From contig CAKTTM010000124.1 of NCBI GenBank assembly GCA_934615145.1, positions 1-5,769 of the forward strand: a DNA stretch of 5,769 nucleotides, given 5' to 3'. The position numbers and the translations under genes are program-made. This stretch comes from an uncultured Clostridia bacterium. Lineage in GTDB: Bacteria > Bacillota > Clostridia > Christensenellales > Aristaeellaceae. Below, piece after piece: positions 1 through 5,716 of the stretch. The notes beneath the pieces were generated by a model, which ran no database searches, was not told the origin of the DNA, and saw nothing but the letters and a program-made list of their open reading frames with translations. Each line of letters begins with the position of its first letter. Position 1 is the first letter of the stretch.

Positions 1-293
1 AACACTATTTCTCCCGAAAAGAAGTCTTTTAGTTTGACGGAATTGTAGTACTCGCCGCTTCTGTCTGCTAAGGCGAGGAGATAGCGGAGGTGACCGTCTT
101 CAAATAATGACAGCAGAATGGGTTCTCCATAGGATGTTTCTCCGTCATAGCTCTCCTTATACGGGGCTATGAAATAGCCCTCATTCGTTTCAGGGTTGAA
201 CGCAACTTCAGCCCTAATGAACGAGGAAAAGGAACTTCCAAGAAGAAACAGTGTTGCCAGAATCAGAAGGAGAGAGTGTTTTAGGTTTGTCAT
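1..293 (-). CDS. N-terminal part of an unrecognised secreted protein (runs off the left edge)
   Basis: An open frame of 97 codons runs from an ATG at 293 to the window edge without a stop, so only the N-terminus is visible. The start is supported by an AGGAGA Shine-Dalgarno about 8 bases upstream. Residues 1-28 look like a classical signal peptide: a short n-region with Lys5 and His6, a hydrophobic core at about 7-19 (rich in Leu and Ile) and a possible signal peptidase I site after Ala28 (IRA|EV). No lipobox cysteine is present, so this is probably an exported soluble or surface protein rather than a lipoprotein. The visible mature part is polar, acidic and rich in aromatics (Tyr, Phe), without a motif I recognise. 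Its AT-richer codon use differs from the genes to the right. It may follow the 51-codon ORF just upstream in one transcript. Function unknown. Confidence 0.7.
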   Translation of the reverse strand, partial: MTNLKHSLLLILATLFLLGSSFSSFIRAEVAFNPETNEGYFIAPYKESYDGETSYGEPILLSLFEDGHLRYLLALADRSGEYYNSVKLKDFFSGEIV

Positions 294-313
294 GTTAGGT
301 TTCTCCTGAACAT

Positions 314-469
314 TTATATTTTCTTTGTTTCTCGATAATATGAGCGGATAACCTCCTCAGTTGAGAGCGAAACCATATTTGTCTGCCGAATTATTGAGCA
401 GGAATATAGTCCGTTGAGATAAAACAGTAACATGTCAAGCAATAATGACTTTAAACTCTCGGTTCTCAT
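314..469 (-). CDS. possible small protein, 51 residues, upstream of the secreted-protein gene
   Basis: A 51-codon ORF starts at an ATG (467-469) preceded by an AAGGA-type Shine-Dalgarno about 5 bases away, and ends in TAA at 314-316. Only 20 bases separate it from the ATG of the secreted-protein gene, so the two could be co-transcribed and translated in series. Residues 6-22 are moderately hydrophobic and could form a short helix; the C-terminal third is charged (Glu, Arg, Lys). I recognise no family. The evidence is the ribosome-binding site and the position only; an ORF this short can occur by chance in AT-rich DNA, and no convincing promoter was found upstream. It could also be a leader ORF or a relic of a larger gene. 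Confidence 0.35.
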   Translation of the reverse strand: MRTESLKSLLLDMLLFYLNGLYSCSIIRQTNMVSLSTEEVIRSYYRETKKI

Positions 470-663
470 ACTGTCCTTCAGTTACCCCAAATTTTGTACG
501 CAATACCGCTTGAACCGGGATTGGTTGCGCATTAATGCTACTATGCCAGGAGCGGTTTACAGATTTATAATTGCCACTATTCTATCAGTTTTTTACAAAT
601 AAATCTATTGATACTATGGGGAACCTAATCGACCACCGAGTGCTTACCCTGCAAGACCCCAAC
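470..663. other. AT-rich non-coding stretch
   Basis: No convincing gene is seen here on either strand. If the 51-codon ORF is not real, the empty stretch extends from 294 to 663. It contains an 8-base inverted repeat (AGATTTAT at 561-568, ATAAATCT at 599-606) with a 30-base loop, and several AT-rich hexamers resembling -10 boxes on the minus strand, none paired with a good -35. No transposase remnant or clear element end was found. It is part of the AT-richer block that replaces the missing 3' end of the MmeI-like gene. Confidence 0.4.
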
Positions 664-1794
664 TTACCCCCCAAGAGGCGTCAATCTGCGGGAACCATTA
701 AATTGTATCAAACTCTGTAGAATAATATCGAGAAAGGTCAATGTGGCCAATCTCTCGTGAAAGGCTGCCAACTCTGCTGTGGTGCTGCGATTGCGCTCAA
801 ATTCATCCCATAGGGCCTCAAGGAACAACGGATTGATGACCTTGAGTATATTCTCCTCTGAGGTATAGTGTGCGCCTGCTTCCCGCCGCTCCTGATCGCT
901 CATGACACCCTGAAACATGGCGCCGAATATGGCGGGACTGATCTGCGTCCAGTCGAACTCACAGCACTGCAACAACACCTTGCGCATCCTGGCGTCAAAC
1001 ATGGCAGGCGGCAGCGCCTCCTCAAACAACAGGCCGTTGACATAGCGAAAGCGGCTTAGCTCCTGTGGCAGGTTGCTCATGCGCTTATCAGGCGAGGTGT
1101 TAAGAATGGAGAAGAGCATCATCAGCCGCATGCTTAGGTCACTGCCGTCTTCCCTGGATTCTCTGAGATAGGCTTCAAAGCTGCCTCGCTCAAAGATACC
1201 AGTATCATCGGCAAACAGGCAAAACAGCAGGCGCGCCAGATAGACCGCCAGCGCGTGGTCTGCATACCCGTGGGCTTTGAGCGCGTCATGAATACGGGCC
1301 ATCTTGTAGCTGGCGTCGGTATTGAGTTCGATATCAGTCTTAACATCGCTATCCAGCCCATAGCCCGCCAGCAGACCGAATATGCGCACATGCTTTTTTA
1401 ACTGACTGACCTTGAAAGGTTTATAGGGGTGGTCTTTTTTAAGATTATAGACGCGCACCCTGTCAAAGTCGCTGACCATGACAAGCATCGGCTGCTCCTC
1501 TGGCTTGAGCGCCTTGACATAGGCCATGACCTGGCTGTAGGCCGCGTCCAGCGACTTACCTTTGGACTTCATCTCGATGATAATCTTGCCCGGCAGCAGA
1601 TAGTCCACATAGCCCCAGGACCCGTCCAGCAGGCTCAACTGCTTTTCATGCAGCCCTTCGCGCCATTGGACCCCGAACACTTCCATAAAGTCCTTCTCAA
1701 AGGTCTGCCCATGCTGGCGCTCATCGCCCGTACAGCCCTTCCATCGTTTTTGAAAGGCAATTGCCCGGTTTTCTATCTCTGACCAGCTTAACAT
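664..1794 (-). pseudogene. truncated MmeI-like (type IIL) restriction-modification enzyme: nuclease and helical domains only
   Basis: MmeI-family enzymes are single polypeptides, usually about 900 residues or more, with an N-terminal nuclease, a helical connector, an N6-adenine methyltransferase and a C-terminal target-recognition domain. This frame gives 376 residues. Asp64, Glu74 and Lys76 fit the PD-(D/E)xK nuclease pattern with the D-x9-ExK spacing known from MmeI, and Gln88-x3-Tyr92 follows as in RecB-like nucleases. The helical part spans about 130-280. A conserved-looking segment with Gly307-Ala-His-Tyr-Thr-Ser opens the methyltransferase domain. The similarity stops at Phe-Leu-Asp356, where intact relatives continue into the SAM-binding motif I (PACGxGNF). 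Twenty unrelated residues follow before TAA. The methyltransferase core and recognition domain are absent, so modification is lost and cleavage is probably lost too. The start ATG at 1794 is chosen over an upstream in-frame start at 1908 because GAGGTGG lies just before it and the family N-terminus begins there. Confidence 0.8.
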
Positions 1795-1820
1795 AGCCAC
1801 CTCGTCAACTATTTTGTCTG

Positions 1821-1849
1821 ATGATAACAGAAAGCAAAGGCTCTGGCAA
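1821..1849 (-). promoter_or_regulatory. sigma-70-type promoter for the MmeI-like gene
   Basis: Read on the minus strand, a -35 box TTGCCA (1844-1849) is followed by a 17-base spacer and a -10 box TATCAT (1821-1826). Each box matches the consensus at five of six positions. Transcription would start near 1814, giving a leader of about 20 bases that carries the GAGGTGG ribosome-binding site before the ATG at 1794. The placement supports the downstream start. The gene it drives is truncated, so the transcript now runs into the AT-rich block. Confidence 0.6.
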
Positions 1850-1925
1850 AGTAAGCAGAATGAGATCGGCTTAAATAGCCCTCCCCGAGGGTACACTCCC
1901 GGCATCATGCGTGGGAGGATGTATC

Positions 1926-2381
1926 ATGACAGGTGTCGAGATCGATTTTGTGGTCAAGGACTCTCTGGCGGCCCTCAGGCTGTATGAGAGCATTTTTGAG
2001 GTAGAGCGCATCGAGGTCTCCGGCTTTCCGGTAGGCAGCAACGAGGCGGTCTTTTCCATCTATGGGGTGCGCATGCACCTGCTGGATGAGAACCCAGACT
2101 TCCATCTGGTGGCGCCAGGCCCGGAGGGCCAGGGCTCCATGTGGCTCAATGTGCTGGTGCCAGATATCCGCGCCACCTTTGACAAGGCCATGGCCGCGGG
2201 CTGCACCGAGCTGCACCAGGTGACGGAGATGGCCGAGATGGGCGTCTCCAACGCCATCTTCCGCGATCCCTATGGCTATGTGTGGATGCTGCACCAGATG
2301 CACCGCGTCGTCAGCCATGAGGAGCGGGTGGCCATGCTGGAGAAGGACTTCGGCCCCGGCGACGCGCAGAAGACGGACTGA
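1926..2381 (+). CDS. VOC (glyoxalase/bleomycin-resistance fold) family protein
   Basis: This complete 151-residue protein has the length and layout of small vicinal-oxygen-chelate fold proteins. There are two beta-alpha-beta-beta-beta modules, about residues 1-60 and 70-125. The first opens with an IDFVVKDS strand and an LRLYESIF helix; the second ends in the typical FRDPYGYVW-x-LHQ segment near 113-125. PhnB-like members of this superfamily include metal-dependent enzymes as well as binding proteins. The substrate cannot be read from the sequence and a metal-binding set cannot be assigned with confidence, so only the superfamily is claimed. The start is the ATG at 1926, with GGGAGG 7 bases upstream; an in-frame GTG at 1911 would overlap that ribosome-binding site and is rejected. 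The gene is divergent from the MmeI-like fragment, stands alone and is followed by a strong hairpin. It resembles Bacillota proteins from memory. Confidence 0.85.
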   Translation: MTGVEIDFVVKDSLAALRLYESIFEVERIEVSGFPVGSNEAVFSIYGVRMHLLDENPDFHLVAPGPEGQGSMWLNVLVPDIRATFDKAMAAGCTELHQVTEMAEMGVSNAIFRDPYGYVWMLHQMHRVVSHEERVAMLEKDFGPGDAQKTD

Positions 2382-2388
2382 GCCTGAG

Positions 2389-2401
2389 GGCAGTGACTGC
2401 C
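2389..2401. repeat. short perfect inverted repeat after the VOC gene
   Basis: GGCAGT and ACTGCC flank a single G, 8 bases after the VOC stop codon. With a G-T pair and an A-T pair outside it, the stem reaches 8 pairs, but a one-base loop is too tight for an RNA hairpin without opening inner pairs. It could be an operator-like site or chance. No role can be assigned. Confidence 0.3.
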
Positions 2402-2423
2402 TTCGAATGAAGCAATCCTGCAG

Positions 2424-2460
2424 ATGAGGGCCTCTTCTATGATAAGGAGAGGCCCTCATT
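2424..2460 (+). terminator. strong hairpin, likely terminator of the VOC gene
   Basis: The arms ATGAGGGCCTCTTCT (2424-2438) and AGGAGAGGCCCTCAT (2445-2459) pair over 15 positions with one mismatch, around a six-base loop. The stem is long and GC-rich, and lies about 40 bases after the VOC stop. The tail (TATTGATG) is poor in T, so termination may be less efficient than at a classical intrinsic terminator; the hairpin could also protect the mRNA 3' end. It separates the VOC unit from the ribonucleotide reductase gene. Confidence 0.65.
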
Positions 2461-2627
2461 ATTGATGCGCTGTGGACAGCGCCTCTCCCCGCCCTGACAG
2501 ATAGAAAAGCCTGCCCCTCAATCCCGCCGCCCGGCCAGTAAGCCGCCCCTAACCGGGTATGATGGACTGTACAACACACACAGCCGGGCAGGCCGGGGCA
2601 GGCAGGCTTATGCTTGGTTTGACCAAA

Positions 2628-2642
2628 ACAAGACAAGACAAG
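2628..2642 (+). repeat. three tandem ACAAG units in the nrdJ leader
   Basis: ACAAG is repeated exactly three times, ending 16 bases before the TTG start of the reductase gene, immediately followed by AAAGG. A GC-rich run with repeated GGCAGG units (about 2587-2606) lies just upstream. The leader therefore has simple-sequence character. No NrdR-box pair or cobalamin riboswitch is seen between 2382 and 2658. A TATGAT hexamer near 2560 could be a -10 box but has no matching -35. Confidence 0.4.
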
Positions 2643-2658
2643 AAAGGCAGGTCAGCGA

Positions 2659-4206
2659 TTGATCACACTCTACACCACTGAGGATTGCATCTACTGCAAG
2701 CGCCTGAAGGCCAGGATGGATCGGGCGGGCATTGACTATAGCGAGGTGGCGGATATCGAGCAGATCCGCGCCCGCGGCTACACCACCGTGCCGCAGATGA
2801 GGCTGGGTGACCTCACTTACGACTATTATGAGGCGATCGACTTCATTGAGGCGCTGAGCAAGGCCAAGGAGCAGCCCAAGGCGGCCGCGGCCAGCATGCC
2901 GCGCTTCCTGTCGGCTGAGTTTTTGAGCGCCTACCCCGACCAGCCGGCGCATATGACGCCGCTGGGTGCCTTTACCTATTACCGCACCTACTCGCGCTAT
3001 CTGCCAGAGGAGGGCCGCCGCGAGACCTGGAAGGAGACGGTCGGCCGCGCGGTGGAATACAATGTGGGCCTGGACTACAAGCACCGGCAGGCCCAGCGCC
3101 TGCCCCTGCCGATGGCCTGGCTCAAAAATGAGGCCCAGGCGCTGTTTGACAGTATCTTCAACCTGCGCCAGTTTCCCTCCGGCCGCACGCTGTGGACGGG
3201 CAACACCCTGGTGTCGGACAAGTACCCGATGAGCAATTTCAACTGCTCCTTTACCAACATCGAGAAGTGGTCCGACCTGGCCGAGCTGTTCTACCTGCTG
3301 ATGCTGGGCAGCGGCGTGGGCTTCAAGTGCACGCCGCAGATGGCGGCGGGCCTGGCGCCCATCCGCACCGATGTGCAGCTGATCCTCTCGCCCTACCACC
3401 CGGTTGAGGTGGATTACCGGCTGGAGAATACTGACGCCCGCATCCTGGAAAATGGCTTTGCCAAAATCTATGTGGGCGACAGCAAGGAGGGCTGGCGCGA
3501 CGCGCTGATGGCCTACTTTGACCTGCTGACCAAGCATGAGCACGAGCACATCCACACCATCAAGGTGTCCTTCAACTCCGTGCGGCCCCGCGGCGACCGG
3601 CTCAAGACCTTTGGCGGCACGGCCTCCGGCCCCGAGCCCCTGATGGAGATGTTCCAGGGCTTTGACGACGCGCTGAAGAACAAGATCGACCCCCACCTGG
3701 CCCCCATCCAGACCGACGCCAATGGCTACGGTCAGGTGCGGCCCATCCACATCCTGGACATGGGCAACCTGATCGGCTCCAATGTGGTCAGCGGCGGCGT
3801 GCGCCGCACGGCCGAGCTCTTCCTCTTTGATGTGAGCGATCAGGAGGTGCTCTTTGCCAAGTACGGCATCAACGGCTTCTGGACCCCGGAGCACCTGGCC
3901 CAGCACCACAAGGTGATGGCCAAGATGCGACAGCTGGGCATGACCATCCCTGACTGGATGCAGGGCTTTGACGCCCAGGGCAGCCAGCCCAGGCCGCGCA
4001 TCGGCCACCGCAGGCTGTCCAACAACTCGGTGGGCTTTGAAAGCCAGCCGGCCCAGGACTTCATCGACCTGGTCTTCCTGATGCTGCAGCTGGATGGCGA
4101 GCCGGGCTTCATCAACCTGGAGGCCGCGGGCAGGCGGCGGGACAACATGCAGGCATCAACCCTTGCGCCGAGATACTGCTGGACAACAAGCAGCAGTGCA
4201 ACCTGA
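2659..4206 (+). CDS. nrdJ: glutaredoxin domain fused to class II (B12-dependent) ribonucleotide reductase, 5' part before the frameshift
   Basis: The whole gene is 2659-5117 and would encode 819 residues; this frame covers 498 of them plus 17 out-of-frame residues before a stop. Class II reductases convert ribonucleotides to deoxyribonucleotides in the cytoplasm using adenosylcobalamin, without oxygen or a second subunit. Residues 1-66 are a glutaredoxin/NrdH-like domain with Cys10-Ile-Tyr-Cys13 and the cis-proline motif TVPQ (43-46); such proteins normally reduce the reductase as separate polypeptides. From about 80 the sequence follows the monomeric RTPR family of Lactobacillus leichmannii: redox Cys196 in an NCSF context, GSGVGF (217-222), FGGTASGPEPL (318-328) and the SGGVRRTAE segment (378-386). 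The start is TTG at 2659: an in-frame stop lies at 2620-2622 with no ATG or GTG between, and AGGT sits just upstream. His-rich HEHEHIH (293-299) is notable. As read, this part lacks the radical cysteine, so it would be inactive alone. Confidence 0.88.
   Translation: MITLYTTEDCIYCKRLKARMDRAGIDYSEVADIEQIRARGYTTVPQMRLGDLTYDYYEAIDFIEALSKAKEQPKAAAASMPRFLSAEFLSAYPDQPAHMTPLGAFTYYRTYSRYLPEEGRRETWKETVGRAVEYNVGLDYKHRQAQRLPLPMAWLKNEAQALFDSIFNLRQFPSGRTLWTGNTLVSDKYPMSNFNCSFTNIEKWSDLAELFYLLMLGSGVGFKCTPQMAAGLAPIRTDVQLILSPYHPVEVDYRLENTDARILENGFAKIYVGDSKEGWRDALMAYFDLLTKHEHEHIHTIKVSFNSVRPRGDRLKTFGGTASGPEPLMEMFQGFDDALKNKIDPHLAPIQTDANGYGQVRPIHILDMGNLIGSNVVSGGVRRTAELFLFDVSDQEVLFAKYGINGFWTPEHLAQHHKVMAKMRQLGMTIPDWMQGFDAQGSQPRPRIGHRRLSNNSVGFESQPAQDFIDLVFLMLQLDGEPGFINLEAAGRRRDNMQASTLAPRYCWTTSSSAT
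4147..4157 (+). other. nrdJ: single-base frameshift splitting nrdJ just before the active site
   Basis: The upstream frame reads ATG CAG at 4147-4152 and then leaves the family. The family sequence resumes with GGC ATC AAC CCT TGC starting at 4152, so the base at 4152 must be read twice. One missing G in what would be CAGGGCATC explains this exactly and gives a continuous Met-Gln-Gly-Ile-Asn-Pro-Cys-Ala-Glu. Similarity appears unbroken on both sides and nothing else is missing. A sequencing or assembly error, or a recent natural mutation, are both possible. No slippery heptamer is present to favour programmed -1 frameshifting. Confidence 0.85.
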
Positions 4207-5117
4207 CCACCATCAACCTAAAGGCCTTCAGCCAGGATGGGCTGATCGCGGGTGACAGCGAGCAGCAGCTGTTGGCCGCTCAGCAGCTGTCCGTGCGGGC
4301 CGGCGTGCGCATGACACTGATCGATCTGGAGCTGCCCGAGTGGGACTTCCGCCAGAAGCGTGACCGCCTGGCCGGCTGCAGCATGACAGGCTATGAGGAC
4401 GCCACCGCCCGGATGGATGGCGCCGCCCGCGAGGCGCTGCTGCACAGCCTGCGCCAGGCGGCCGACCAGGCCGCGCGGGACTATGCCCATCAGCTGCGCA
4501 TCCCCACGCCGCTGCTGGTCACTACGCTTAAGCCCGAGGGCAGCCTCAGCCTGGTCGCAGGCGGCGTATCGCCCGGCCTGCACGACGCGCACGCGCCCTA
4601 CTTCATCCGCCGCATCCGCATCTCCGCCGACGACGCGCTGGCCAAGGCCGCCATCGCCCTGGGCTGGCAGGTGCACCCCGAGGTGGGCACGCCGGACAAT
4701 GATATCTCAAAGGCCCGCACCCTGGTGGTGGACTTCCCCATCGCCTCTGGTGCCACGCGCACCAAGGACGATGTCTCGGCGCTGGAGCAGCTGGAGCGCT
4801 ACTTCATGTTCCAGCGGGCCTACACCCAGCACAACTCCTCCAACACCCTCACCGTGCGCCCCGAGGAATGGGAGCCGCTCAAGCAGCGCATCTGGGCGCA
4901 GTGGGACGACTTTGTGGGCGTCTCCTTCCTGGCGCTGGACGGCGGCACCTACCAGCTGGCGCCCTACGAGGCCATCAGCCAGGCGGAGTACGAGCGCCTG
5001 GCCGCCGCTTTCAAACCCTTCGACCCCGCGGTGCTGCAGCAGTACGAGAGCATCGGCGTCTCCGACCTGGACAGCGAAGACCCCGACTGCGCGACCGCGG
5101 CCTGTCCGGTGAGGTAG
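4152..5117 (+). CDS. nrdJ: class II ribonucleotide reductase, 3' (catalytic) part after the frameshift
   Basis: This frame continues the same protein as residues 499-819. It begins with Gly-Ile-Asn-Pro-Cys503-Ala-Glu505: Cys503 is the expected thiyl-radical cysteine and Glu505 the acid/base residue, matching Cys408 and Glu410 of the L. leichmannii enzyme. Cys514, in a QCNLTTIN context, is the expected second redox cysteine, partner of Cys196. A KPEGSLSLVAGGVSPG loop follows, then an APYFIRRIRI strand, both typical of the monomeric RTPR type. The C-terminus carries Cys811-x4-Cys816, the mobile pair that re-reduces the active-site disulfide and would itself be served by a glutaredoxin or thioredoxin partner, here apparently the fused N-terminal domain. 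All catalytic residues are intact. No start codon with a good ribosome-binding site exists at the beginning of this frame (an in-frame TTG occurs at 4272, inside conserved sequence), so it is not an independent gene. Stop TAG at 5115-5117. Confidence 0.87.
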   Translation, partial: GINPCAEILLDNKQQCNLTTINLKAFSQDGLIAGDSEQQLLAAQQLSVRAGVRMTLIDLELPEWDFRQKRDRLAGCSMTGYEDATARMDGAAREALLHSLRQAADQAARDYAHQLRIPTPLLVTTLKPEGSLSLVAGGVSPGLHDAHAPYFIRRIRISADDALAKAAIALGWQVHPEVGTPDNDISKARTLVVDFPIASGATRTKDDVSALEQLERYFMFQRAYTQHNSSNTLTVRPEEWEPLKQRIWAQWDDFVGVSFLALDGGTYQLAPYEAISQAEYERLAAAFKPFDPAVLQQYESIGVSDLDSEDPDCATAACPVR

Positions 5118-5140
5118 GCTGGTCAAAACCCAAGATCATT

Positions 5141-5179
5141 CAGCCCGAGCGGCATCACGCCATTCGGGCTGTTCTCTTT
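5141..5179 (+). terminator. intrinsic terminator of nrdJ
   Basis: Twenty-three bases after the stop codon, CAGCCCGA (5141-5148) pairs with TCGGGCTG (5164-5171). A two-base internal mismatch and three further pairs (GGC/GCC) close on a five-base loop. The stem is followed by TTCTCTTT (5172-5179). GC-rich stem and T-rich tail together fit a Rho-independent terminator in the plus direction. Confidence 0.75.
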
Positions 5180-5238
5180 GGTACCCTTGCCTGTTTAGTT
5201 TGCTGAGTATCGCTCTGTCGCCAAATGTCGCCCGCCGA

Positions 5239-5270
5239 TTGACCTGCGAGCGCTCCGCTGGTGCTATCCT
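5239..5270 (+). promoter_or_regulatory. possible promoter for the 133-residue protein gene
   Basis: TTGACC (5239-5244) resembles a -35 box and TATCCT (5265-5270) a -10 box. The 20-base spacing is longer than usual, but the -10 is preceded by TGC (extended -10, TGn), which can relax the need for a -35. Transcription would start near 5277, leaving a leader of about 38 bases before the ATG at 5315. Confidence 0.35.
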
Positions 5271-5314
5271 GTGTGCAGGCGATCAAAACAAATCATCAAA
5301 AGGGGGATGGCATC

Positions 5315-5716
5315 ATGACGCGGCAATTGGATGAAGAGAGCGTATTTTCTGAGTTTCAGGGCAAGGCGGTCGAGCTGGAGGCGCTGACAAGGCTTGGCTA
5401 TGTGGACAGCAGCGCCGACAGCGCGAGACTGGGCAATACCAGCTATGTGATTACCTTGAACAACGACCTGGATGAGCCCGTCTGCCCGCCGGAGTTTGGC
5501 GTGACAAGCCGCCTGAATGAGTCCTGGTGGTCCCGCGCGGTTGAGTTCTGCGTCTGCCTGGACATCAAGGACGGCGTCATCATTGATGGCTATATCCATA
5601 AATACCGCCACCGCATGGGCGGCATATGCTTCATGCCCGGCGGCTACTATCTGGTACCCAGCCAGCAGGAGTGCCGCGTGACCAGACGGGTGCTGGCCTA
5701 TCTGACGGGCGCATAA
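5315..5716 (+). CDS. unrecognised 133-residue cytoplasmic protein
   Basis: A complete ORF begins at the ATG at 5315, preceded by AGGGGG about 8 bases upstream. An in-frame GTG at 5261 is rejected because it has no ribosome-binding site and falls inside the possible promoter. The protein has no signal peptide or membrane segment. It starts with an acidic, probably helical region (residues 5-28); the rest looks beta-rich, with SYVITLNND (43-51), AVEFCVCLDIKDGVIIDGYI (75-94) and GYYLVP (110-115). There are five cysteines: 57, 79, 81, 105 and 120. The Cys79-x-Cys81 pair lies on a predicted strand, and a basic segment HKYRHR follows at 95-100. Five cysteines could suggest metal binding, but no standard finger spacing is seen. 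GC-rich codon use matches the reductase and VOC genes, supporting a real resident gene. It stands alone behind the nrdJ terminator. Function unknown. Confidence 0.75.
   Translation: MTRQLDEESVFSEFQGKAVELEALTRLGYVDSSADSARLGNTSYVITLNNDLDEPVCPPEFGVTSRLNESWWSRAVEFCVCLDIKDGVIIDGYIHKYRHRMGGICFMPGGYYLVPSQQECRVTRRVLAYLTGA

Noticed and set aside
432..602. Plus-strand 56-codon ORF across the AT-rich stretch
   Set aside because: It has no ribosome-binding site before its ATG and overlaps the better supported minus-strand 51-codon ORF.
1429..1782. Plus-strand open frame of 117 codons opposite the MmeI-like gene
   Set aside because: It lies opposite the conserved nuclease domain, and no family is recognisable in it.
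1879..1891. CCCTC-CCC-GAGGG hairpin between the divergent MmeI-like and VOC genes
   Set aside because: Only five pairs with a three-base loop and no T tract; too short to call a terminator or operator on its own.
1905..2636. Open frame of 243 codons on the minus strand opposite the VOC gene
   Set aside because: It crosses the VOC gene and its hairpin, has no family features and is explained by GC-rich third positions on the plus strand.
2382..2658. Cobalamin riboswitch or NrdR boxes in front of the B12-dependent reductase
   Set aside because: I looked for a B12-box-like segment and for paired NrdR-type palindromes in the 277-base leader and saw neither. The stretch holds only the hairpins, GC-rich repeats and ACAAG units.
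2608..4008. Long open frame of 466 codons on the minus strand opposite nrdJ
   Set aside because: Its product is low-complexity (Val, Leu, Gly, His and Ala rich) and matches no family. It is the mirror of a GC-rich, strongly biased coding strand whose plus-frame product is clearly a reductase.
4140..4206. Programmed -1 ribosomal frameshift in nrdJ
   Set aside because: The shift has the right direction, but there is no X-XXY-YYZ slippery heptamer at the site. Loss of one G from a short G run is simpler.
4393..5112. Alternative plus-strand frame of 239 codons inside the 3' part of nrdJ
   Set aside because: The product is a run of Pro, Ser, Arg, Thr and Ala typical of a shifted GC-rich frame; the true reductase frame overlaps it fully.
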